The position numbers and the translations under genes are program-made. From contig JANWJY010000013.1 in the NCBI GenBank assembly GCA_025451715.1, forward strand, positions 1 to 12,467: 12,467 nt of DNA, in the 5' to 3' direction. The stretch comes from Fimbriimonadaceae bacterium. Lineage in GTDB: Bacteria > Armatimonadota > Fimbriimonadia > Fimbriimonadales > Fimbriimonadaceae. Position 1 is the stretch's first letter, and each line of letters opens with the position of its first letter. The notes beneath the pieces are model-generated. The model saw only the letters and a list, made by a program, of their open reading frames with translations. It had not been told where the DNA came from and made no database searches. This document shows positions 1-5,923 of this stretch, one piece after another.

Positions 1-1890
1 GACACCTCTATCGTCCGTCGTAGCACCGCCTGTGTACTCCAGCTCGATCAGAACGTCGCTCGCCTGTCCGCCCTCGACGCGTGCGACGAACGTTCCGGGC
101 ACGGTGCCGCTGTATGCAGAGACCGAGCTCACGCCGCGCGTCTGAGCGACGCGCCACTTCCCTTTCGGGCCAAGGACCTCGAAGTGCTGCTCCAGGAGCG
201 AGCCCGAGCTCTCCTTGCGCTTGATGTTCGCTGTGCTTCGCGGCCACAAGATCGGATACTTGAAGTCGTACGGGCCCCACTCGTCGACGAGGACGTATTT
301 TCGTCCGCGAAGCTCGTTGGGTTTGAGGAACGGGACCTTCCCGCCATGGAGCCGCGCGGGTGCCCAAGGGCGCACCACGTCGTTCTGTGTCGAGGAAGAA
401 TCAGTGACGAACGGGCTCCAGCCGACCTGGAACTGCCTAAGGTACTCGGCGCCGGTCGCCTCAGCCGCGGGGCGCAGGTTTCCGCTCGGCTCCATCGGCG
501 TCGCAGGCGGCGCGTACTTCTGATCGATCACAAACTCGCCGTCGTTGAGACCCAAGGGCCGTGCGTGCCACTGCGAAAGAAAGTACTTGTTGCCCTCGAG
601 CTTGAACCCGTCAAGCTCCTTCTCGGTCGCGAAAAGAAGACCTGTGCGCATGAACGTGTTGTTGAGCACGTGCAGCTCGAACGAACGGCTCGCGCGGATG
701 ACGGGCCCGACCAGGTCGCGGAACGTGTTGTGCGCGATCGTGTTGTTGCGGCTGCGCGTATCGCGGTTCTTGCTGTAGCCCCAGTTGGGGTCTTCGCTGT
801 CCTTTTGCCACACGCTGATCGCGTTGCGGTCCTTGTCGAAAATGTTGTAGACGATCTGGTTGTCTTGCCCGTGCTCCCAAGCGATACCCTCGGCGTTCAA
901 TCCGAACGTGTTGCCGATAACCTTGGTCTCCCACGAATAGCCCGCCCATATCCCGTGCCAGCACTCGAGCAAGAGGTTGTTGACGAACGTGTTCTTGCTG
1001 AAGGTCGCCTCGATCCCGTTCGTGGGCGCATGGCTGAAGTCGTTGCCAAAGAGAAGGTTGCCGTTGCACCCGCCCTTGCCAGTGTCCATCGACGTCTGCC
1101 CCGCCCAGAGGAAGAATCCGTCGCCGCCGTGAGTGACGGAGTTGTAAGCGAACACGTTGTCGTTCGATTGCTCGTAGATGAGGATCCCCGCCGAGTCCTG
1201 CCCGCGGTTGTAGACGCCGTGCGAGTACCCGCGCACGCACCAGTCCACGTTGTTGTGCATGATCCGGTTCTTGCTCGACCTGTACATCCCGATGCCGAGC
1301 GAGGACAAGAATGAAAAGTCGTTGTTCCACACGAGCCCGCCGTTGCACTCCGTCATCATCAGCCCGTTCTGTCCGCCCTCGGCGGTGCAGTTCCTGACCT
1401 CGAAACCGTCGCACCCGCGCAGGTATATAGCCGCCCCGTAGCGCAACCACTCGTCCTTCTCGTTCTGGTGGTACGACATCCAGTCGCTGCCGTCCTCGCT
1501 TTCCAGCGTGCTCAGCAGCCTTTGCTTCCAGTTGTAAGAAAAGTCGCAGTCGATGACTCTGAGACCGGGCGCGTTCTTGGCGAGCAGCCCGATCTTGTAC
1601 CCGCGCACGTTCGCGTTCTTGATCGTGACGTTCTTGCCCTCGACGTATATGCCGGTCCCCTTCCTCGCGTCCGGCTCGGTGGCCTCGCTGCTTCCCCGCA
1701 GCAAAGCGCCGCTGAAGTCCACAGTGATGTCGTCGCCCTGAATGATGACTGCCGCTCCAGAGCCGACCTCGTTGTCGTTGGGAAAAACGTAAGTCTGCCG
1801 CTTGACCACCGTGGACCGTGTCAGCGTCTGGCCTGGATTGATGACGGTGTCCTGGTTCATTGTGAGCACGGCGACGGCGATTGCGAGCAT
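1..1890 (-). CDS. Secreted right-handed parallel beta-helix protein (3' end outside window)
   Basis: The frame is open from an ATG at 1890 to the left edge, giving 630 visible codons without a stop. An in-frame TAA lies 8 nt upstream of the ATG, so this is the first possible ATG. The N-terminus (MLAIAVAVLTMNQ) looks like a very short signal peptide. Residues of roughly 45-430 carry many short repeats of the parallel beta-helix type, rich in Asn and Gly with N-x-(F/V) turns (for example VIGNTFGLN, IAHNTFRDL, HVLNNTF). This is the NosD/pectate-lyase-like fold (beta_helix and Periplasmic_copper-binding NosD type families), typical of carbohydrate-active or cell-surface proteins. The region after about residue 430 is not helical and I do not recognise it. 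The gene lies 65 nt downstream of a sugar permease gene, which fits a role in glycan handling, but the enzymatic activity, if any, cannot be read from the sequence. Fold is confident, function is not. Confidence 0.88.
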   Translation of the reverse strand, partial: MLAIAVAVLTMNQDTVINPGQTLTRSTVVKRQTYVFPNDNEVGSGAAVIIQGDDITVDFSGALLRGSSEATEPDARKGTGIYVEGKNVTIKNANVRGYKIGLLAKNAPGLRVIDCDFSYNWKQRLLSTLESEDGSDWMSYHQNEKDEWLRYGAAIYLRGCDGFEVRNCTAEGGQNGLMMTECNGGLVWNNDFSFLSSLGIGMYRSSKNRIMHNNVDWCVRGYSHGVYNRGQDSAGILIYEQSNDNVFAYNSVTHGGDGFFLWAGQTSMDTGKGGCNGNLLFGNDFSHAPTNGIEATFSKNTFVNNLLLECWHGIWAGYSWETKVIGNTFGLNAEGIAWEHGQDNQIVYNIFDKDRNAISVWQKDSEDPNWGYSKNRDTRSRNNTIAHNTFRDLVGPVIRASRSFELHVLNNTFMRTGLLFATEKELDGFKLEGNKYFLSQWHARPLGLNDGEFVIDQKYAPPATPMEPSGNLRPAAEATGAEYLRQFQVGWSPFVTDSSSTQNDVVRPWAPARLHGGKVPFLKPNELRGRKYVLVDEWGPYDFKYPILWPRSTANIKRKESSGSLLEQHFEVLGPKGKWRVAQTRGVSSVSAYSGTVPGTFVARVEGGQASDVLIELEYTGGATTDDRGV

Positions 1891-1955
1891 GTGCTCTTAT
1901 GTTACTTTAGAAGGACGGGGAACTCATCCCGCTCACTATTCTCTGCTCTCACCTC

Positions 1956-2804
1956 TCACTTGATGCTTCCCATCGTGATCCCCTTTACAAAGTGCCTCTG
2001 TAACAAGAGGAACACAACGAGGATAGGAAGCATGACCACCACCGCAGCCGTCATCTGGAGCGGCCAGTTCGTTCCGCCGTAGCTGTTCTTGAAGATGCTA
2101 AGCCCGACTTCGAGCGTACGCATGTGCAGCGAGTCGGTCGCGAGCAACGGCCAGAAAAAGTCGGTCCAAACGCCGATGAACGTGAACACGCCCGCTGTCG
2201 CGAGCGCAGCGCGACTCATTGGGAGGATCAACTTCCAATAGATACGGAACTCGCCTGCCCCGTCGAGCCGCGCGGCCTCATCGAGCTCGAGCGGGATCTG
2301 CATGAAGAACTGCCGTAAAAGGAAAATGGAAAACGCGCTGCTCACTCCGGGAACGATCAAAGCCATGTACGTGTCGAGCCATCCGAAACTGCGCACCATC
2401 AGGTACACCGGGATCTGTGTCACCGGCCCTGCGAACATCATGCTAAGCAGGAACACGACGAACACCCCGTCCTTGCCCTTGAAACGCAGTCTGGCAAAAC
2501 CATACGCCGCAAGGCTGCACACGAAGAGCTGAGCGAGAACGACGCAGACCGCGACGACCAGCGAGTTGATGAAGAACCGCCCGACCGGTACCTCGCTCTG
2601 CAGCAAAACGGTGCCATAGTTCTCCCAGTGCGCGTCCTTCGGCCAAAGCTCGCTGAGTTCAGGGATCGGCGCGCGGTTGGGCTGCAGGCTCACGAGTACC
2701 ATCCAAACGAACGGAGCCATGAGGAACGCCGCAAGCGCAATCATCAGCGCATAGCTGACCGTTGGCTTGCCGAACCGCGTCCAGAATCCGCGCTTGCCGA
2801 CCAT
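1956..2804 (-). CDS. Carbohydrate ABC transporter permease, MalG family
   Basis: This 282-aa inner-membrane protein is one of the two permease subunits of a CUT1-type sugar importer. About six hydrophobic segments are visible, at roughly residues 16-40, 78-103, 112-135, 145-165, 200-222 and 250-268. The cytoplasmic EAA loop, which docks the ATPase, is at residues 176-195 (EAARLDGAG ... LILP). The C-terminus (FVKGITMGSIK) matches the end typical of MalG-like proteins, and the length is normal for the family. The ATG at 2804 follows the upstream stop codon after only 9 nt, so the gene is probably cotranscribed with the 2814-3593 gene. No MalF-type partner, substrate-binding protein or ATPase lies in the window. 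The substrate is unknown; the adjacent beta-helix protein suggests an oligosaccharide. Confidence 0.95.
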   Translation of the reverse strand: MVGKRGFWTRFGKPTVSYALMIALAAFLMAPFVWMVLVSLQPNRAPIPELSELWPKDAHWENYGTVLLQSEVPVGRFFINSLVVAVCVVLAQLFVCSLAAYGFARLRFKGKDGVFVVFLLSMMFAGPVTQIPVYLMVRSFGWLDTYMALIVPGVSSAFSIFLLRQFFMQIPLELDEAARLDGAGEFRIYWKLILPMSRAALATAGVFTFIGVWTDFFWPLLATDSLHMRTLEVGLSIFKNSYGGTNWPLQMTAAVVVMLPILVVFLLLQRHFVKGITMGSIK

Positions 2805-2813
2805 ATGACCTGG

Positions 2814-3593
2814 TTACGCCTGCGGACGGAGGCGTGCATGCAGTCCACTCGTTTCCTTTTGCGACCCCGGCTCTTCATCGACAATCAAGGCACTGGTTAC
2901 GTACAACATGCGCGCAGCCCGGTTGGACTGCAGCTCGAAGACTTTCTCTGCCCTGGCGACAATTCTGCGCGAAGTCACGGTTGCAATGACGGCAGCGAGC
3001 CCAAAGGCGATGACCGAAAGAATGACCAGAGGAATGACAAAGTTCTCGAAGAAAGGACCGTATTGGTTCGTCGCTATCATGAGCGCGACAAAAAACGCAG
3101 TGACCTGCAGTGCGTAGTGGATGATCCTCGCTCTTCGAGTGAACTCAATGTGCATTTCGATTGAAGAGTATCGCGGGCCAACCTCCACGATCACCGACGC
3201 CTCAGTGCCCTCAAAGGTCCCCTCCACCAAGAGCTCGTCCGGCCTGCGTTCGAGCCTCCTGACCTTGTTGAACGTCCGGCGCGCGTCTTCGGCGACGTCA
3301 TCGAGCGCGTGGCCGGGAAGCTGCCCTTTCAACCGTCGACGCAGGACGACACCCTTCGGAACGCCGATTCCGCCGGAAAGGCCCGGACTGAGCTCTGTCG
3401 TCCCTCCTGACTGCTCCTTTGCAGGCTTGCTGCGATCAAACTCCGCTCGAACACTATCGCCGTCGATGCCCAGCTCGGCAGCCATCGCGAGCACTTGGTC
3501 CGCCGTCCAGCCGTCCTTGCCGCCGCCAGACTCTCTTTGTGCCGCCGCTGAGAGCAGTTCTGCGACCTCTGCGTCCGAATACCGCCGATCCAT
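2814..3593 (-). CDS. Two-helix membrane protein with N-terminal YSDxEV module, function unknown
   Basis: This 259-aa protein begins with a helical module (residues 1-55, RRYSDAEVAELLSAAAQRE, then a second helix pair with GWTADQVLAMAAELGI). I recognise this module from many uncharacterised bacterial proteins, where it precedes membrane or signalling segments. A Gly/Pro/Ser-rich linker (60-80) follows, then a soluble alpha/beta-looking region (85-155). Two hydrophobic segments at about 160-175 and 183-205 are joined by a short loop, and a basic tail ends the protein. A predicted cytoplasmic N-terminus is an inference. It is the first gene of the leftward run ending in the permease and beta-helix genes. 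A TAAGAT box ends 5 nt upstream of its ATG, suggesting a leaderless transcript. I know of no function for the family. Confidence 0.8.
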   Translation of the reverse strand: MDRRYSDAEVAELLSAAAQRESGGGKDGWTADQVLAMAAELGIDGDSVRAEFDRSKPAKEQSGGTTELSPGLSGGIGVPKGVVLRRRLKGQLPGHALDDVAEDARRTFNKVRRLERRPDELLVEGTFEGTEASVIVEVGPRYSSIEMHIEFTRRARIIHYALQVTAFFVALMIATNQYGPFFENFVIPLVILSVIAFGLAAVIATVTSRRIVARAEKVFELQSNRAARMLYVTSALIVDEEPGSQKETSGLHARLRPQA

Positions 3594-3598
3594 GCCCT

Positions 3599-3604
3599 AT
3601 CTTA
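3599..3604 (-). promoter_or_regulatory. Putative -10 box (TAAGAT) for the two-helix protein gene
   Basis: TAAGAT ends 5 nt before the ATG at 3593. No convincing -35 hexamer is visible 15-19 nt further upstream. With normal -10 geometry, transcription would start at or next to the start codon. The intergenic gap to the divergent SnoaL-like gene is only 76 nt. Confidence 0.4.
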
Positions 3605-3657
3605 CGCCCACGCCCGCCAAAGGTTGTCTCTCTGCAAGCCATATAGCCGAAAAACTG

Positions 3658-3663
3658 TAGACT
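3658..3663 (+). promoter_or_regulatory. Putative -10 box (TAGACT) for the SnoaL-like gene
   Basis: TAGACT, preceded by CTG, ends 6 nt before the GTG at 3670. No clear -35 element and no Shine-Dalgarno sequence are present. The placement suggests a leaderless mRNA. Confidence 0.4.
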
Positions 3664-3669
3664 CCCGCC

Positions 3670-4017
3670 GTGAACATGATCGAACTCGTCAACGCGTACT
3701 ACCAGTGCTGGGCGAGGAAGGATCGCGACGGCGCAAGGGCGCTGCTTGCGGACGACCTCAGGTACCGCAGCCAGTGGGACAGGTTCGATAACGCCGATGA
3801 GTTTCTCGAAGAGTGCTTCAAACTGCGCGCCGACGTCGTCTCCGTACAAGTCTTCCAGTCTGCGGTAGAGGGCGACAACGGGTTTTTTGCCACGGAGTGG
3901 CTCGTTTCAGACGGAACGAGCTTTGGCGACGCATCGTTCATCCGAGTCAGCGGCGGAAAGATCGTGAGGCTCGTCGTTATGTGCGCGGGCACCAACGTGC
4001 TTTCGTTGTTCGATTAG
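3670..4017 (+). CDS. SnoaL-like (NTF2 fold) small protein
   Basis: This 115-aa protein has the layout of the SnoaL/ketosteroid-isomerase-like NTF2 superfamily. An N-terminal helix (ELVNAYYQCWARKDRDGARALLADDLRYRS) is followed by a second short helix with the EFLEECF segment. A curved beta-sheet follows, ending with a phenylalanine-rich strand pair around FFATEWLVSDG and SFIRVSGGKIVRL. Members are cytoplasmic and range from isomerases and hydrolases to non-catalytic binders, so the substrate cannot be assigned. The start may be the GTG at 3670 or the ATG at 3676, which differ by two residues. The GTG is favoured because a -10-like box ends 6 nt upstream of it. The stop codon is only 4 nt from the stop of the convergent metalloprotease-like gene. 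Confidence 0.85.
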   Translation: MNMIELVNAYYQCWARKDRDGARALLADDLRYRSQWDRFDNADEFLEECFKLRADVVSVQVFQSAVEGDNGFFATEWLVSDGTSFGDASFIRVSGGKIVRLVVMCAGTNVLSLFD

Positions 4018-4021
4018 ACCC

Positions 4022-4912
4022 CTAAGCGGTCACCCGCCTTACAATCTCCGAAACCGCGTCATCGATCGATCTGCGGCCCGCCCACACTTCGTTGACCACT
4101 TTCGAAGCGTTTCCCATCCGCGCATACGCCCCCTGAGATTCGCCGTAAGGAACATAGCCTCGCCCCAGCGCTTCTATCACGCGCGTCGCTGCGGCTACAA
4201 AGATCACCGCGTGCGGAACGTCGCGCGTGCGCGGGTCCGTTGGATCGACGCCCGCATCAGAAAGCGCTTTTCTCAGCTTGTTCAAGAGCGTGTCCTGGCC
4301 TTTGCTCAGTTCGTCCATGGCGTGCGTCGCCTCGTGTACGACGGCCTCGAGCAGCTCGTGCTCTGCAAAGCCGAGCAGGCCGACGACGCAAAGCGGCCCG
4401 TCGGGCGTGCGGTAGGTCGAGGCGCCAGGCCGCGGCGCTGCGGTCACAACGAGCACCTTGACCGTCACCGGCTCGAGCCTGATGCCAAGATCGGACGCGA
4501 TCAGGTTCAGGAGCGCGCCGTGCTTCTGGAACTGCGACTGCAAAAGGTTTGTCGCGTGGGCGACTCGCGCAGACGCCGCTGCCCTAAACTCGTCGCGCTT
4601 CTCCTGCGGCACCTTTGCAATCTCGTCGGCGATCTGCCTCGATGCGCTCACCGCGTTTTTAAACTCGAGCCTGTCCGGAAGACGAGAAAGCAGACTGACG
4701 AACTCGACCGGCGAGCCGGCCTGCGCGGCCATTCCGTCGACACTGTTCATCGCGAGCAGGGTCGTGCTGTCGTCCGGCACCTCCTTCGCCGCATCCATCG
4801 CCTGCTGGTAGGCGGTGGGTGCGGTGCTCGTGCGCACCGCGTACCACTCGAGCACGAAGTCGTTCGTCGTGAACTGGACCGTGACCGTGGCGGCAAGCGC
4901 AAACGCAAGCAT
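4022..4912 (-). CDS. Exported HEATH-motif zinc protease-like protein of unknown family role
   Basis: This 296-aa protein opens with a short hydrophobic stretch (MLAFALAATVTVQ), probably a minimal signal peptide. Residues 193-197 are HEATH, an HExxH zinc-binding motif inside a helix (ELLEAVVHEATHAMDEL). A later segment has a conserved-looking PHAVIFVAA with H234, then ALGRGYVPYGESQGAY (249-263). From memory, an uncharacterised family shares this HEATHA ... H-A-x-I-F ... YVPY order, so H234 is a candidate third zinc ligand, with E247 as an alternative. The first 150 residues are helical and Ala-rich without recognisable motifs. Peptidase activity is plausible but not established for this family. 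The ATG at 4912 is preceded by AAGGGG (spacing 5) and by a TATATA box, so either an SD-led or an almost leaderless message is possible. Confidence 0.82.
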   Translation of the reverse strand: MLAFALAATVTVQFTTNDFVLEWYAVRTSTAPTAYQQAMDAAKEVPDDSTTLLAMNSVDGMAAQAGSPVEFVSLLSRLPDRLEFKNAVSASRQIADEIAKVPQEKRDEFRAAASARVAHATNLLQSQFQKHGALLNLIASDLGIRLEPVTVKVLVVTAAPRPGASTYRTPDGPLCVVGLLGFAEHELLEAVVHEATHAMDELSKGQDTLLNKLRKALSDAGVDPTDPRTRDVPHAVIFVAAATRVIEALGRGYVPYGESQGAYARMGNASKVVNEVWAGRRSIDDAVSEIVRRVTA

Positions 4913-4922
4913 CGTTACCCCT

Positions 4923-4928
4923 TATATA
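4923..4928 (-). promoter_or_regulatory. Putative -10 box (TATATA) for the HEATH protein gene
   Basis: AGTATATAAG lies on the minus strand, with TATATA ending 10 nt before the ATG at 4912. The predicted transcription start would leave a leader of only about 4 nt. AAGGGG between box and ATG resembles a Shine-Dalgarno sequence but would lie partly upstream of that start. Confidence 0.45.
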
Positions 4929-4982
4929 CTGTGCTGCCCGGTTCGCTGACAGGACTTTTTGTCGCCACAGTCCAGAAAAAGC

Positions 4983-5213
4983 CTACGCGTTCTGCCACTG
5001 CACCGCACGGAAGTCGGTCGCGAGGTCTTCCTTCGCCGGGCTCTTCTTGCGCAGACGGCCGATAACCCACCCATAACGCGACTCGCGGTTGCCGTAATCG
5101 GTGCGCAGGATCGGCGATCCGAACGCGTCCACACGCCACGTGGTGCCGTCGTAACCGTTGACCTTGATCGCGCGGTCCCAGACTTCTTCGATGATCGTAG
5201 GAGATAGGCTCAT
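4983..5213 (-). CDS. HNH-endonuclease-like protein lacking the catalytic His (76 aa)
   Basis: From the ATG at 5213 this encodes 76 aa. Residues 19-49 (NGYDGTTWRVDAFGSPI, then RTDYGNRESRYGW) closely follow a known small HNH family. In that family a W-R-x-D-x-x-G-x-x-I segment and a YGN-x-x-S-x-YGW segment lead into the catalytic EIDHI. Here that position reads VIGRL (50-54), so the Asp-His pair is replaced by Gly-Arg. The usual GG-D-LSNLQPLQW region is reduced to an EDLATDFRAVQW segment, and the protein ends at QNA, where the family normally continues with Asn. Nuclease activity is therefore unlikely; the fold may be kept for nucleic-acid or protein binding. The frame extends upstream to an ATG at 5273, but the extra 20 residues look random and homology begins after the inner start. 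A TATAAT box lies about 78 nt upstream. Confidence 0.78.
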   Translation of the reverse strand: MSLSPTIIEEVWDRAIKVNGYDGTTWRVDAFGSPILRTDYGNRESRYGWVIGRLRKKSPAKEDLATDFRAVQWQNA

Positions 5214-5290
5214 GTGTGTTCCGGCGCTCTTCGCGCGGTCGCACTGGGCTGGCCTTGATGGGGGTCGGTCCACCGAAAGGAGAGGCCGTC

Positions 5291-5296
5291 ATTATA
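5291..5296 (-). promoter_or_regulatory. Consensus -10 box (TATAAT) upstream of the HNH-like gene
   Basis: A perfect TATAAT on the minus strand, preceded by GGG, lies upstream of the HNH-like gene. No good -35 is visible at 17 nt. Transcription would start near 5284, giving a leader of about 70 nt to the ATG at 5213. Confidence 0.4.
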
Positions 5297-5314
5297 CCCT
5301 TCCAGGCTCAAATC

Positions 5315-5326
5315 CGCCATTTGGCG
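5315..5326. repeat. 12-nt perfect inverted repeat in the divergent HNH/RRM intergenic region
   Basis: CGCCA-TT-TGGCG is a perfect short palindrome. It lies between the HNH-like gene promoter and the RRM gene. It could be an operator half-site pair, but one copy of this length may also be chance. Apart from this and the TATAAT box, I see nothing interpretable in the roughly 260 nt between the two coding regions. Confidence 0.25.
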
Positions 5327-5473
5327 AATGATCGCCGCACGCACTGCCACAATTAACCCCGTAACGCGCGCTGCGTACGAGTGAACGGCTCAGAGGCCAA
5401 CGACAGTTTCGTCCTTGATTTCTCTCCCACTTTTCTCAAGTCCCCGCGGGCGTTCAAGGACAAAACTAAAGTA

Positions 5474-5842
5474 ATGGCTAAGAACCTATTCATCGGAAAC
5501 CTTTCCTACAGCACCACTGAGAACAAGCTGAAAGACGCCTTCTCCAAGTACGGTGCATCACAGGTCCGCATCATGGACGGACGTGGCTTCGGCTTCGTTG
5601 AAGTGAGCGACGACCAGGCTTCGGCCGCTATCTCTGAAATGAACGAGACGGAAGTCGACGGTCGCAAGATCATCGTCAACGAGGCTCGTCCGCGCGAAGA
5701 GCGATCTGGCGGCGGTGGTGGCGGTAGCTACGGCGGCGGCGGTGGCGGCGGTCGCAGCGGCGGCGGTGGCAGCTACGGTGGCGGCGGCGGCGGTCGCAGC
5801 GCCGGCGGCGGCGGAAAGAGCAGTCGCGGCGGACGCTGGTAA
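5474..5842 (+). CDS. Glycine-rich RRM RNA-binding protein
   Basis: This 122-aa cytoplasmic protein has one RNA-recognition motif (residues 4-72) and a Gly-rich tail (79-122). RNP2 is LFIGNL (5-10) and RNP1 is RGFGFVEV (37-44); both keep the aromatic residues that stack on RNA bases (F6, F39, F41). The loop between beta2 and beta3 is short: VRIMD leads straight into GRGFGF, where most bacterial RRM proteins have a longer charged loop such as D-R-E-T-G-R-S. The tail alternates SYGGG- and GGGRS-type units like eukaryotic and cyanobacterial glycine-rich RNA-binding proteins, often cold-induced RNA chaperones. The ATG at 5474 is chosen because it begins the RRM; upstream in-frame codons from 5381 read as noise. 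No strong Shine-Dalgarno is present. A UUCG hairpin follows the stop codon. Confidence 0.93.
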   Translation: MAKNLFIGNLSYSTTENKLKDAFSKYGASQVRIMDGRGFGFVEVSDDQASAAISEMNETEVDGRKIIVNEARPREERSGGGGGGSYGGGGGGGRSGGGGSYGGGGGGRSAGGGGKSSRGGRW

Positions 5843-5867
5843 GAGCGGTCTTTTCAACTAACATCAG

Positions 5868-5901
5868 CAGCGGGCTGGGTTCTTCGGAACCCGGCCCGCT
5901 G
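5868..5901. terminator. UUCG-capped hairpin, shared terminator between convergent RRM and HAF genes
   Basis: A 15-bp stem (CAGCGGGCTGGGTTC against GAACCCGGCCCGCTG, one T-G wobble) closes a TTCG tetraloop. It lies 25 nt after the RRM stop and 22 nt from the stop of the opposing HAF gene. Neither side has a long T tract (ACATTT on the plus side), so it may stabilise 3' ends as much as terminate. Confidence 0.75.
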
Positions 5902-5923
5902 ACATTTAGCTGCAGCGACCCCG

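Noticed and set aside
184..1314. Long plus-strand open frame (376 codons) opposite the beta-helix gene
   Set aside because: It is Arg/Val-rich with no motifs. The minus strand here encodes a clear beta-helix protein, and the open frame follows from GC-rich codon bias.
611..1450. Minus-strand open frame of 279 codons in another frame
   Set aside because: It is a frame-shifted reading of the beta-helix gene, rich in Arg and Gln and without any recognisable fold.
4940..4980. GGACT/AGTCC inverted repeat as a terminator of the HNH-like gene
   Set aside because: The stem is only 5 bp with a 12-nt loop, and no T tract follows it in the right direction.
5381..5473. N-terminal extension of the RRM protein
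   Set aside because: The 31 extra residues show no conservation pattern, and RRM proteins of this type begin with M-x-x-x-L-F-I/V-G-N-L, as at 5474.
5702..5836. GGC/GGT-rich repetitive DNA as a possible microsatellite or triplet array
   Set aside because: It is the coding sequence of the Gly-rich tail. Codons vary between GGC and GGT and are broken by Ser, Tyr and Arg, as expected of a low-complexity protein.
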